This document shows, one piece after another, positions 6,764-15,699 of a DNA stretch of 23,847 nucleotides. Location: positions 1-23,847 of the forward strand of contig DOHN01000102.1 of assembly GCA_003535195.1 (NCBI GenBank), given 5' to 3'. The translations under genes were made by a program, and so were the position numbers. Source of the DNA: Ruminiclostridium sp. GTDB lineage: Bacteria > Bacillota > Clostridia > DSM-8532. Under the pieces are notes generated by a model, which saw nothing but the letters and a program-made list of their open reading frames with translations, was not told where the DNA came from and ran no database searches. Position 1 is the stretch's first letter, and each line of letters opens with the position of its first letter.

Positions 6764-8011
6764 TTATACCTGCCAGCTTCCAAGATATTTTTTCTGCTCC
6801 TCTGTCAGGCTGTCGATCCGGAGACCTAAGCTCTCCAGCTTCCGGGCAGCAATTTTCTGGTCAATGCTCGCAGGAATATTGAACACTTTTGGCGGGAGCT
6901 TGCCCCTGTTCTCCATAATATAGAGGGCGCCCATGGCCTGTACGGCAAAGCTCATATCCATGATCTCGGCCGGGTGCCCGTCGCCGCAGGCTAAATTAAC
7001 CAGGCGGCCTTCGCCTAAAAGGTAAAGAATTCGGCCATCGGTCAGGGTATACCCCATGATGTTTTTACGGTATTCACAGATATCCTTTGACAGGCTTTCC
7101 AGCTCCGGGATGCTGATCTCCACATTAAAATGGCCTGCATTGCAGAGTATGGCGCCATCCTTCATTTTTTCAAAATGACCGCTGTGTATGACGCGGTCAC
7201 AGCCGGTGACTGTGATAAACAGGTCGCCCAGGGGAGCCGCTTCTTCCATGGTCATTACCGAAAAACCATCCATAATCGCCTCAATGGCCTTTACGGGATC
7301 AATTTCAGTGACAATAACTTTAGCACCTAAGCCCTTTGCCCGCATGGCCACGCCCTTGCCGCACCAGCCATAGCCTGCCACAATAACGGTTTTGCCGGCC
7401 ACTATGAGATTGGTGGTGCGGTTGATGCCATCCCAGACTGATTGCCCCGTACCGTACCTGTTATCAAAAAGGTGCTTGCACAGGGCATCATTAACGGCCA
7501 TCATGGGCACTTTCAGGGCCCCGTCCCGCTCCATTGCTTTCAGTCTTATGATGCCGGTGGTTGTTTCTTCACAGCCGCCCCAGACTCCGGGTATCAGGTG
7601 CGTCATTTTTGTATGGAGCGCCGAGATCAGGTCGCCGCCGTCGTCAATGATGATATTGGGGCCATGCCGCAATGTCATTTCAATATGCTTTTCATATTCC
7701 TCGGGGGTGGAACCATACCAGGCGAATACCGGGATTCCGTCTGCTGCAAGACTTGCCGCTACATCATCCTGGGTAGAAAGGGGATTGCTGCCGGTAACCG
7801 ACATTTGGGCGCCGCCCGATGCAAAAACCTTAGAGAGGTAAGCCGTTTTTGCCTCTAGATGAACCGAAAGTGAGATTTTGACCCCCTCAAAAGGCCGTGT
7901 CCGTTGAAACTCCTCCTCAAGTCCTGACAAAATAGGCATATTCCGCTTCACCCAGGCGATCTTCTGCCGCCCTGATTCAGCCAATTTTATATCCCGTATT
8001 AAACAATCCAT
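6764..8011 (-). CDS. ahcY: S-adenosylhomocysteine hydrolase, Thermotoga/archaeal type
   Basis: The enzyme reversibly cleaves S-adenosylhomocysteine to adenosine and homocysteine with bound NAD, relieving inhibition of methyltransferases. At 415 residues it is shorter than the roughly 430-480 residue enzymes of most bacteria and eukaryotes. Substrate-site segments are HLEAKTA (51-57), [17 protein letters not shown] (about 122-127) and EETTTGI (148-154). DNRYGTGQS precedes the Rossmann motif GYGWCGKG (213-220), followed by NAGHFNVEI. The chain ends KKYLGSWQV, as in the Thermotoga maritima enzyme, and lacks the C-terminal Lys-Tyr extension that closes the NAD pocket in the larger enzymes. GGAGG lies seven bases before the ATG. 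It is convergent with the DUF4097 gene, with no clear terminator in the 33-base gap. Confidence 0.96.
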   Translation of the reverse strand: MDCLIRDIKLAESGRQKIAWVKRNMPILSGLEEEFQRTRPFEGVKISLSVHLEAKTAYLSKVFASGGAQMSVTGSNPLSTQDDVAASLAADGIPVFAWYGSTPEEYEKHIEMTLRHGPNIIIDDGGDLISALHTKMTHLIPGVWGGCEETTTGIIRLKAMERDGALKVPMMAVNDALCKHLFDNRYGTGQSVWDGINRTTNLIVAGKTVIVAGYGWCGKGVAMRAKGLGAKVIVTEIDPVKAIEAIMDGFSVMTMEEAAPLGDLFITVTGCDRVIHSGHFEKMKDGAILCNAGHFNVEISIPELESLSKDICEYRKNIMGYTLTDGRILYLLGEGRLVNLACGDGHPAEIMDMSFAVQAMGALYIMENRGKLPPKVFNIPASIDQKIAARKLESLGLRIDSLTEEQKKYLGSWQV

Positions 8012-8113
8012 TGTTTATCCTCCAAAACATTTTGCTTATCTGCCGATAAACTGATTATAACCTTATCTGTATCTGTCTTCAACGATAGGGTATACAATCA
8101 GGAGTGTGGAATT

Positions 8114-10042
8114 ATGAGAGAATTAATTAGAAGTGACCCTTCCCTTTGCCAGGGCTGCAACAGGTGCATTCGCGTATGTCCGGTAGCAGAGGCAAACATC
8201 GCTTATTGCGAGGACGAAAACAACAAAATCCGAATTGACCCATCCAAGTGTATCCATTGCGGAGCCTGCATCAAAGCCTGCCAGCATGGAGCCCGGTATT
8301 ATGAAGATGATACCGTGAAGTTTTTTTCTGATCTCAAAAAGGGAGAGAAGATCTCTGTCATCGTGGCCCCTTCGAGCCGGGCCTGTTATGGGGATGATCT
8401 GAGAAGACTTCTGTCTTATCTGAGAAAGCTCGGCGTGGAATATATCTATGATGTCTCATTGGGGGCCGACATATGCACCTGGGCTCACATCAGGTACATC
8501 AAAAAATACAATCCTCCGGCCCTTATCACCCAGCCCTGCCCGGTTATAGTCAATTACATCACGCACTACAGAACAGAAATTCTGAAAAATCTGTCGCCGA
8601 TCCAGAGTCCCATGCTCTGCACGGCCATATACATGAAAAATAACAAGGGTATTACCGGTAAAATCGCCGCTTTGTCGCCCTGTATCGCAAAAGGCGATGA
8701 ATTTGATGATACCGGTCTAGTTCAGTATAATATAACCTTTTCAAAAGTGAAGGAATACCTTGTTAAAAACAAGGTTGTTTTGCCTAAAGAAAACGGTTCA
8801 TTTGATGATATCGAAGCCTCTCTCGGCGGTATTTACCCAATGCCCGGAGGATTAAAAGAAAATATCCAGTTTTATTTAGGCAACAGCCTGAGAATCGATA
8901 AGGCAGAAGGTCCATCGATGGTCTACAGTGCCCTTGATGAATATTCCACACAGGCTTTAAAAGACCTTCCTGCAATTTTTGACGTCCTCAACTGCGATCA
9001 GGGCTGTAATTTCGGTTCGGCCTGCAGCGTTGAGACTTCCCAGTTCGAGGTCAACAAGATCATGGACGATGTCCGGAAAAATGCCCAGAACAAGTATCAC
9101 AAAACTTTGCTTGCACAGATGACAAAGCTATTTGCAAAGTTCGACCGCCTTTTAAAGCTGAACGACTTTATTCGCAGTTATAAAGCAGACAAAGTTGATG
9201 AAATCCATATCACTGAAGATGATATTGAAAAAGCTTTTATCAGACTCAAAAAATTCAGCAGCGAACAGCGGGAGCAGAACTGTTTTGCCTGCGGATCCAT
9301 GACCTGCCGCAAAATGGCGGAGAAGATTGCCAAGGGAATCAATACCGAAAACAATTGCATAGAAAAGGCCAAGCAGGACATTAAAGATGAGCATGGCGCA
9401 TATATGCAAGCTTATCAGGGAACCAATGAACTGCTTTCTAAAAATACCGTCCTTTCCCGGGATCTTGGAGAATATGCGAAAAAAACGCTCCATGCTTTTG
9501 CCATGATCCGGGACAATATTTCAGAGATTACTCAGAATAATGAAACCAATACTCAGGCAATGGGCGATTTAGTAAACGGGTTATCAGAAATAAAGGATCT
9601 CTCCGCACTGATGATAAAATCCCTGGCTTCGGTGGAGAAGGCTATTTCTACGTACGTCAATATGTCGAATATCATCATTGAGGTGGCGGATCAGACCAAT
9701 ATGCTGGCTTTAAACGCCTCCATTGAAGCCGCGCGGGCTGGAGAACAGGGGAAGGGCTTTTCAGTGGTTGCCGAGGAGATCAGAAAGCTTGCTCAAAACT
9801 CCCAGAAAGCTGTTGAAGAAGCTAATTTGAATCAGGAATTTTCCCTCGGGGCCATTGAATCCATAAAAAAAGCCAGTTCCGATGTAGATAAGTCCATCGC
9901 CAATGCCAACAGCCATATCGAGCATATATTCACTTCAGCACAGGAAACGGTGTCCAAATCAGAAGAGATCGTCATGAGCACCAACTCCCTTTTGAGCCAG
10001 TCCCATGACATAGACCGAATCATATCCGGTATCCGAAGCTAA
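8114..10042 (+). CDS. [FeFe]-hydrogenase-like sensor fused to a methyl-accepting chemotaxis domain
   Basis: The 642-residue protein has no membrane helix. Two ferredoxin motifs lie at C12-C15-C18-C22 and C46-C49-C52-C56. Residues 75-310 are an [FeFe]-hydrogenase large-subunit domain. All four cysteines expected to hold the H-cluster [4Fe4S] unit are visible: C142 ([10 protein letters not shown]), C190 ([11 protein letters not shown]), C294 and C298 (NCDQGCNFG). The proton-relay cysteine of catalytic enzymes (TSCCP) is replaced by Pro (TQPCP). A four-Cys Fe-S motif follows (C390, C393, C398, C415). Residues 430-642 are helical with a standard chemotaxis hairpin tip ([20 protein letters not shown]). 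The pattern matches sensory rather than catalytic hydrogenases, with output to CheA/CheW. H2 versus general redox sensing cannot be settled from sequence. GGAG precedes the ATG. Confidence 0.93.
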   Translation: MRELIRSDPSLCQGCNRCIRVCPVAEANIAYCEDENNKIRIDPSKCIHCGACIKACQHGARYYEDDTVKFFSDLKKGEKISVIVAPSSRACYGDDLRRLLSYLRKLGVEYIYDVSLGADICTWAHIRYIKKYNPPALITQPCPVIVNYITHYRTEILKNLSPIQSPMLCTAIYMKNNKGITGKIAALSPCIAKGDEFDDTGLVQYNITFSKVKEYLVKNKVVLPKENGSFDDIEASLGGIYPMPGGLKENIQFYLGNSLRIDKAEGPSMVYSALDEYSTQALKDLPAIFDVLNCDQGCNFGSACSVETSQFEVNKIMDDVRKNAQNKYHKTLLAQMTKLFAKFDRLLKLNDFIRSYKADKVDEIHITEDDIEKAFIRLKKFSSEQREQNCFACGSMTCRKMAEKIAKGINTENNCIEKAKQDIKDEHGAYMQAYQGTNELLSKNTVLSRDLGEYAKKTLHAFAMIRDNISEITQNNETNTQAMGDLVNGLSEIKDLSALMIKSLASVEKAISTYVNMSNIIIEVADQTNMLALNASIEAARAGEQGKGFSVVAEEIRKLAQNSQKAVEEANLNQEFSLGAIESIKKASSDVDKSIANANSHIEHIFTSAQETVSKSEEIVMSTNSLLSQSHDIDRIISGIRS

Positions 10043-10090
10043 AAAACAAGGAAGCAGGGTGAAAAACCTTGCTTCCTTTAATCTTCTTTG
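10041..10090. terminator. Bidirectional rho-independent terminator
   Basis: AAGGAAGCAGGG (10048-10059) and CCTTGCTTCCTT (10067-10078) form a 12-base stem with one G-U pair and a TGAAAAA loop. T-rich DNA follows on the plus strand (TAATCTTCTTT). A run of A precedes the stem, giving a good T-run on the minus strand. It should end the hydrogenase-like gene and, from the other side, pnp. Confidence 0.85.
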
Positions 10091-10152
10091 CAGTGCCGGC
10101 CGCAAGCTTGTTCTGCCGGGTGATGTCTGGCTATATTCTCCAATTGTCAGGA

Positions 10153-10974
10153 TCACCAGTTCTCAACAATCCTGCTGATAAGGCTTGAGAACTTCTTTTC
10201 AACCTGCCTGCCGGTCTCCATGACCTCTGCATGGTTTAAAGGCTGGTCCAAAATACCGGCCGCCATATTGGTGATGCAGGAGATGCCCAGCACACGCATG
10301 CCCATGTGCCTTGCCGTAATAACCTCCGGCACCGTCGACATGCCCACCGCATCGGCTCCCAACATCCGAAGGCTCCTAATTTCTGCGGGGGATTCATAGG
10401 AAGGGCCTTTGCAGTAGGAATAGATGCCTGTTTTTAAATCAATTTCCAGCTCTTCGGCAGAAGCCCGGGCAAGCTGCTGAAGTCCTTTGTCATAGGCCTG
10501 GGACATATCGGGAAAGCGGGGTCCTAAGCCATCCGGGTTTTTGCCCCGCAGGGGGTTATCGCAGAACAGACTGATATGATCGCTGATAAGCATCAAATCT
10601 CCCGGTTTGAAATCCATATTGACACCCCCGGCTGCATTTGTAACAATAAGGTTTTCGATGCCCATGGATTTAAATACGCGGATGGGATATACCACAACCC
10701 CCATATCATTTCCCTCATAGAAATGGAACCGGCCTTTCATGGCAACCACTTTCCGCCCTTTAAGAGTACCGAAAATCAGTTTGCCCTCATGGCCGGCCAC
10801 GGTGGTTTCAGGAAAATTTGGGATATCCTCATAAGCGATCTCCTGAGTGTCCTCAATGAAGTCGGCCAGCTTACTTAAGCCCGAGCCAAGTATAATGGCA
10901 ATCTCAGGGATAAAACCAATTTTACCTTTCAAAAAGTCCACTGTCTCTGCGAGCTTTTTCATCATATCCTTCAT
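10153..10974 (-). CDS. punA: Purine nucleoside phosphorylase (trimeric, PunA type)
   Basis: The enzyme phosphorolyses purine nucleosides, mainly inosine and guanosine in this class, to base plus ribose-1-phosphate. Recognisable segments are the phosphate loop ILGSGLSKLA, GRFHFYEG, VTNAAGGVN, the base-site GPSYESPAEIR, and GADAVGMSTVPE. The length, 273 residues from the chosen start, is standard for the family. The open frame extends to a GTG at 10983, but GAAAGG would lie only two bases before it. The ATG at 10974 has the same site 11 bases upstream and gives an N-terminus like relatives, so it is preferred. The gene follows polC after 219 bases and probably has its own promoter: a perfect TATAAT lies upstream without a convincing -35. 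Confidence 0.95.
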   Translation of the reverse strand: MKDMMKKLAETVDFLKGKIGFIPEIAIILGSGLSKLADFIEDTQEIAYEDIPNFPETTVAGHEGKLIFGTLKGRKVVAMKGRFHFYEGNDMGVVVYPIRVFKSMGIENLIVTNAAGGVNMDFKPGDLMLISDHISLFCDNPLRGKNPDGLGPRFPDMSQAYDKGLQQLARASAEELEIDLKTGIYSYCKGPSYESPAEIRSLRMLGADAVGMSTVPEVITARHMGMRVLGISCITNMAAGILDQPLNHAEVMETGRQVEKKFSSLISRIVENW

Positions 10975-11193
10975 AAAACACACAGCCTTTCAACCATAAT
11001 TATTTTATCAATTATATACCCTTTTCTTTATACTCATTCACAGGCGGAGCTACCGGATAAAATCCCGGACGGATTTTCTTAAAGGGCGCACAAAACATCA
11101 CTCATGGCGCTGAATTATGAGTTGGAGATTTCGAATGGGGCCCGGTAACCTTGTTGTATCCACAATAAGGGCAATACGAGCCCGCCTCCGCCT
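10975..11193. other. polC-pnp intergenic region bracketed by an 8-base inverted repeat
   Basis: AGGCGGAG (11042-11049) and CTCCGCCT (11186-11193) are perfect inverted copies bracketing about 150 bases. Inside, AAAATCC and GGATTTT form a 7-base stem with a 5-base loop (near 11060-11078), and CTCAT/ATGAG can pair. None is followed by a T-run on the minus strand, so no clear polC terminator is present. The region may be a structured 3' untranslated segment; no gene is supported here. Confidence 0.4.
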
Positions 11194-14100
11194 TTAAAAC
11201 AGGCACAGCTGACTGCTTTGATCCAGTCCCTTAAAAGCGCCGTGGTTCTCAAGGATTTCGATGACCGCCTTTGAAACGCCGGAACGCATCTTTACATCCT
11301 CAATGGAAATAAACTCTCCGCCTTTGCCTCTGGCTGCCACTATATTATTGGCAGCGGCCGCTCCCAAGCCCTGCAGGGCTGTAAACGGCGGAAGAATGCC
11401 CTCTTCGGTTATGGTGAATTTTGTGGCTTCGGACTTGTATAAGTCCACCGGCAGACATTTAATTCCCCGGACATACATTTCCTGCGCCACCTCCAAAATG
11501 GTCTGCAAATCCTTTTCTTTGGCAGTGGCGGCGTTTCCTTTATGCTCGATTTCTTCAATGGCTCTCTTTACTGCATCCAGGCCTTTTGAAACAATGTTTG
11601 CATCAAAAGAGTCCGCCCTTACCGAGAAATATGTACAGTAAAAAGCTTCCGGATAATACACCTTGAACCAGGCAATGCGGAAGGCCATCATGACATAGGC
11701 CGCCGCATGGGCCTTAGGAAACATATACTTGATCTTCTTGCAGGAATCGATATACCAGTCGGGAACGTTGTTCTCACGCATCAAGGCCTCATTTTCAGGG
11801 CTGAGGCCTTTTCCCTTACGGACACTTTCCATGATCTTAAAGGATGTTAAAGGCGGCAGTCCCCTCTGAATGAGATAAAGCATAATATCGTCACGGGTGG
11901 AAATGACCTCTTTAAGCGTTACGGTTCCCGCTTCCACCAGTTCCTGGGCATTATTGATCCAGACATCGGTCCCGTGGGACAAGCCCGAAATACGCATGAG
12001 CTCTGCGAAAGTCTTGGGCATGGTATCCACCAGCATCTGCCGCACAAACTTGGTGCCGAATTCGGGCACACCGTAGGTTCCCACCAGGCTGTTAATATCC
12101 TCCGGTTTGACACCCAACGGCTCGGTGCCGGAAAAGATGCCCATGGTCTTCTTCTCACCGATGGGTATGGTTTGGGCATCAATACCGGTCAGGTCCTCCA
12201 GCATACGGATCACCGTGGGATCATCATGGCCCAGAATATCCAGCTTCAGAATACGGCCGCTGATGGAGTGATAATCAAAGTGGGTGGTCGTTATTTCCGA
12301 ACTGGTGTCATCGGCTGGCCGCTGGATGGGTGTAAAGTCATATATGTCCTTGTGATGGGGACAGACCATGACACCGCCGGGATGCTGGCCCGTCGTTCTT
12401 TTGATGCCGGTGCAGCCCGCTGCCAGGCGTTCGGTTTCAGCCCGGGTGCCGATAATATTCTTTTCTTCCATATATTTTTTGACAAAGCCATAGGCCGTTT
12501 TCTCGGCAATGGTGGCAATGGTTCCTGCCTTAAAGGTATAGCCCGTCCCGAAAAGCTCTTCGGTGTATTTATGGGCCTTGGCCTGATATTCTCCCGAAAA
12601 GTTCAAGTCGATATCGGGTTCCTTATCCCCGTCAAAGCCCAGGAATGTCTCAAAGGGAATATCATATCCGTCTTTGATGAGCGGTTCCCCGCATACCGGA
12701 CAAACCTTTTCAGGCAGGTCGAAACCGCAGGATACAGTGGCATCCTTATCAAAAAACTCCGAATACTTGCATTTGCCGCACCGGTAATGGGCCGGCAGCG
12801 AGTTTACTTCGGTGATTCCAATGAGATATGCCACAAAGCTGGAGCCCACCGAACCTCTGGAACCTACCAGATAACCGTCGCTGAGGGATTTATTAACCAG
12901 CTTTTGCGCAATGATGTACATGACCGAGAAACCGTTTTTGATAATGGAATTCAATTCCTTTTCAACACGCAGCCGGACGATCTCAGGCAGCGGATCTCCA
13001 TAAAGCTCCCGGACCTTTGATTCGCTCATTTTCTTGATATCCTCCTCGGCCCCGTCGATATGAGGAGGGTAGGTTCCGCTGGGAATGGGCTGAACCACTT
13101 CTATTTCATCGGCAATTTTATTGGTGTTGGCAACGACCACCTCATAAGCCTTTTCTTCACCAAGATAAGAAAACTCGCCCAGCATTTCCTCGGTGGTCCT
13201 GAAATAGATAGGAGCCTGGAAGGAGGCATCCTTATAGCCCTGGCCCGTCTGTAAAATTTCCCTGTAGATGGCATCGTCGGGATCCAGGAAATGCACGTCG
13301 CAGGTGGCCACTACCGGCTTATTGAGGCGCTCCCCAAGCGCTACAATACGGCGGTTCAGGTCTTTAAGCCCCTCTTCGTCGGCGACAAGGCCTTCACGGA
13401 CGAGGAAATTATTATTGCCGATGGGCTGGATCTCCAGGTAGTCATAATAGGAGCCGATACGGTCCATTTCCTCCTGAGACGCCCCGTTTAACATGGCGCG
13501 GAAAAGCTCGCCGGCCTCGCAGGCGCTTCCGATGATAAGTCCTTCCCTGTATTTTTCAAAGAGGGATTTGGGAACCCTTGGCCTTTTATAAAAATAATTT
13601 AAGTGGCTTTCAGAAACAATGCGATACAGGTTTTTAAGGCCCACCTGATTTTTTACCAGAATGACGGCATGGTAGGTGTCACAATGCTTATAGTCCAGCT
13701 CGCCCTTCCCGTTAAATCTCTCATTGGCAATAAAATAGGCTTCCATGCCATATAGAATTTTGATTTCCTGGTTTTTCTTCTTTTTCAGGTCACCCACAGT
13801 GTTTTGGGCTTCGGGATAGGCCTGCACCACACCATGATCCGTAATGGCAACCGCGGTATGGCCCCAGCCGGCAGCCCGGCTGATGAGATCCTTCGCACTG
13901 GTGATGGCGTCCAGCTGGCTCATCTGTGTATGCAAATGGAGTTCAACCCGCTTCACGGGAGCATTGTCGGTACGCTTTTTCTCCGTCTTGCTTTCTATCA
14001 GCAGAATATCCCGTGCCAGCACAACAAGCTCCTTTGAGAACATATCATACTGGGCCTCACCGTCAAGCCGGATATTTTGGCCCTTTACGATTTTTTCGGC

Positions 14101-15006
14101 GATGACGGGAAGCTCTTCCTCCCTGGGAAAAAGCTTGCAGGTAAGGGAGGAGGAATAATCGGTTATATCGAACATGACCAAAATCCTTCCGGATTTCAGC
14201 TGTCTTTGATCGGTCTTTAAAATCTGGCCTTCAATGGCGACAAAACCGGAATTCACATCGACCTGATCCATTTTCATGACCTGGCCTCTGATACCCCGGC
14301 CAAAAATAAGATTGGGATCCTTCTCCTTTTTCTGGGATCTGTATTTGGAGGAGCCGTTATCCCCTTTATATGGAGCCGGCTTATAAGGTTTGCCGGAATC
14401 TCCGACACTTTTTTGGGGTACCGGAACAGGGTTCGAAGCCATCATTTCAGCAACGGCACGGGCTTCGACCTGCTGCTTTTTAGCAATATAGTCCACTACT
14501 TTCCCGGTAGCCGGAGCATCTATAAAGACGACCCTGGCTTCATGATTAAAAAGCTCTCCCATGGCCTGTTCCAGGCATTGACCCACGCCCGCCGACGAAA
14601 GAATAGCCGAGGACTGGTTCTTTAAATATACCGAAAGCTTTCTTCCCGAGAGCTTAAACTGGGCCCCTTCAAAAAAATCCAGCATATGCGGCTTTTCAGA
14701 TTTGATTCTATCTAAGAGAAATTCCTGGCGCCAGCCCTGGGGCTCCTCGGTCAGCGGGCATTTGAAGCCCGGCACGATATTAACCTGAACTGAAAAATGT
14801 TTTGAAATAGCCCGCTCAAGCTGTGTAATCTGGTCCGGCATGACGCTGTCATAGCATTCAATATGAAGATCTATCTTTTGATCGGATTTGTAATAGCAGA
14901 GATTATCAATAAAAGCACTTGCAAAAGTCTTTTCCAGTTTTTCTTTTTCAATAACATTTTTAAACGCCTCGCAAAGCGGCGACTTCTTGAGAACGTCTTT
15001 ATCCAT
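11194..15006 (-). CDS. polC: DNA polymerase III alpha subunit PolC lacking the internal 3'-5' exonuclease domain
   Basis: PolC is the replicative polymerase of Firmicutes. N-terminal domains fill about 1-230 and an OB fold about 240-340. The PHP domain spans about 352-580, palm and fingers about 620-1110, and the helix-hairpin-helix and tail follow. Palm aspartates are D798 and D800 (PDIDLNFSG) and D923 (LKLDILGHDD). A four-Cys zinc site (C743, C746, C769, C772) and a C-terminal clamp motif QLCLF are present. The usual length is about 1430-1450; this one is 1270. The difference is one missing block: after YGMEAYFI (419-426) the chain goes straight to DTYHAVILVKN (443-453), where relatives carry the DEDD exonuclease (FDVETTGL motif). 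PHP metal residues H357, H359, D366, H391, E422, H446, C496, D570 and H572 are all kept. AGGAAG precedes the ATG. Confidence 0.97.
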   Translation of the reverse strand: MDKDVLKKSPLCEAFKNVIEKEKLEKTFASAFIDNLCYYKSDQKIDLHIECYDSVMPDQITQLERAISKHFSVQVNIVPGFKCPLTEEPQGWRQEFLLDRIKSEKPHMLDFFEGAQFKLSGRKLSVYLKNQSSAILSSAGVGQCLEQAMGELFNHEARVVFIDAPATGKVVDYIAKKQQVEARAVAEMMASNPVPVPQKSVGDSGKPYKPAPYKGDNGSSKYRSQKKEKDPNLIFGRGIRGQVMKMDQVDVNSGFVAIEGQILKTDQRQLKSGRILVMFDITDYSSSLTCKLFPREEELPVIAEKIVKGQNIRLDGEAQYDMFSKELVVLARDILLIESKTEKKRTDNAPVKRVELHLHTQMSQLDAITSAKDLISRAAGWGHTAVAITDHGVVQAYPEAQNTVGDLKKKKNQEIKILYGMEAYFIANERFNGKGELDYKHCDTYHAVILVKNQVGLKNLYRIVSESHLNYFYKRPRVPKSLFEKYREGLIIGSACEAGELFRAMLNGASQEEMDRIGSYYDYLEIQPIGNNNFLVREGLVADEEGLKDLNRRIVALGERLNKPVVATCDVHFLDPDDAIYREILQTGQGYKDASFQAPIYFRTTEEMLGEFSYLGEEKAYEVVVANTNKIADEIEVVQPIPSGTYPPHIDGAEEDIKKMSESKVRELYGDPLPEIVRLRVEKELNSIIKNGFSVMYIIAQKLVNKSLSDGYLVGSRGSVGSSFVAYLIGITEVNSLPAHYRCGKCKYSEFFDKDATVSCGFDLPEKVCPVCGEPLIKDGYDIPFETFLGFDGDKEPDIDLNFSGEYQAKAHKYTEELFGTGYTFKAGTIATIAEKTAYGFVKKYMEEKNIIGTRAETERLAAGCTGIKRTTGQHPGGVMVCPHHKDIYDFTPIQRPADDTSSEITTTHFDYHSISGRILKLDILGHDDPTVIRMLEDLTGIDAQTIPIGEKKTMGIFSGTEPLGVKPEDINSLVGTYGVPEFGTKFVRQMLVDTMPKTFAELMRISGLSHGTDVWINNAQELVEAGTVTLKEVISTRDDIMLYLIQRGLPPLTSFKIMESVRKGKGLSPENEALMRENNVPDWYIDSCKKIKYMFPKAHAAAYVMMAFRIAWFKVYYPEAFYCTYFSVRADSFDANIVSKGLDAVKRAIEEIEHKGNAATAKEKDLQTILEVAQEMYVRGIKCLPVDLYKSEATKFTITEEGILPPFTALQGLGAAAANNIVAARGKGGEFISIEDVKMRSGVSKAVIEILENHGAFKGLDQSSQLCLF

Positions 15007-15147
15007 GAGGTACTTCCTTTCGTATCTATAGTCGGCAGCGCCGCTGCTTTTTATGCCGCGGTGCTTAAGCAGTTAAAACGCATGCCGGGAAAGCCCCTTA
15101 TGCCGGAACTCCCTGTATGCTGAAAGTATAATCCAATGCTTCAAAAT

Positions 15148-15699
15148 TTAACGGACATATCCCGCATTGCTGAACGGAAAAATCCTGATCCAGCTCTTCC
15201 CCAATATCCGGTCGGTGCTTACCGGGCCAAAAGCTCTGCTGTCACGGCTTTTGTCGGGGATTCTGTTATCGCCCAGGACATAGATACAGCCTTCAGGAAC
15301 GGTTATATCCGCATATAAAGAGTTCTCAACCGCAGTCTCGCCGGCACCGGCACTGACGTACGGCTCCGAAAGCTCTGATCCGTCTATAAAAACCTTTCCG
15401 TCACGGATTTCCACATGCTCATTCTCTGTAGCGATTACCCTTTTGATGGCATATTTTTTCCGGTTTTCCAAAAGCTCCGGAATTTTAAGAACTACAATAT
15501 CACCGGATTGAATAGTGCCAAAGCGTGGGGTGACGGCTTCGATAATGATGACATCCCCATTTTGAAGGGTGGAATTCATAGAATTTCCATCCACTACCGT
15601 AAGCCGTCCCAAAAACACAGTGATCAATAATCCCAGTGCTATGGCCAGAACAATATGGAGCACCCAGTCCAAAAGATTTTTTAAATCATGCTTATTCAC
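15148..15699 (-). CDS. sipS: Signal peptidase I (S26 family)
   Basis: This peptidase removes signal peptides from Sec- and Tat-exported proteins. The 183-residue, single-span form is typical of Firmicutes: a membrane helix at about 13-30, catalytic Ser40 in GNSMNSTL, and the general-base Lys86 in YAIKRVIA. The box GDNRIPDKSRDSRAFG follows near residues 143-158. The start is a GTG whose last bases form the aspS stop (GTGA overlap), with GGTGG seven bases upstream, so translation is coupled to aspS. It is third in the hisS-aspS-sipS-polC run. Other signal peptidases may exist elsewhere, so its share of the load is unknown. Confidence 0.95.
   Translation of the reverse strand: MNKHDLKNLLDWVLHIVLAIALGLLITVFLGRLTVVDGNSMNSTLQNGDVIIIEAVTPRFGTIQSGDIVVLKIPELLENRKKYAIKRVIATENEHVEIRDGKVFIDGSELSEPYVSAGAGETAVENSLYADITVPEGCIYVLGDNRIPDKSRDSRAFGPVSTDRILGKSWIRIFPFSNAGYVR

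Noticed and set aside
11102..11206. A 34-codon minus-strand open frame with a YCPYCGYNK zinc-like motif, starting inside the polC end
   Set aside because: It has only one CxxC pair, a GTG start without a ribosome binding site, and a low-complexity tail; chance is more likely than a gene.
11974..13020. A 348-codon open frame on the plus strand
   Set aside because: It lies entirely antisense to the conserved palm region of polC, shows no recognisable domain and has no convincing ribosome binding site; it is a shadow frame.
15035..15052. GCAGC-GCC-GCTGC hairpin followed by five T on the plus strand
   Set aside because: No plus-strand gene precedes it and the stem is only five bases; on the minus strand it sits in the polC leader without a T-run.
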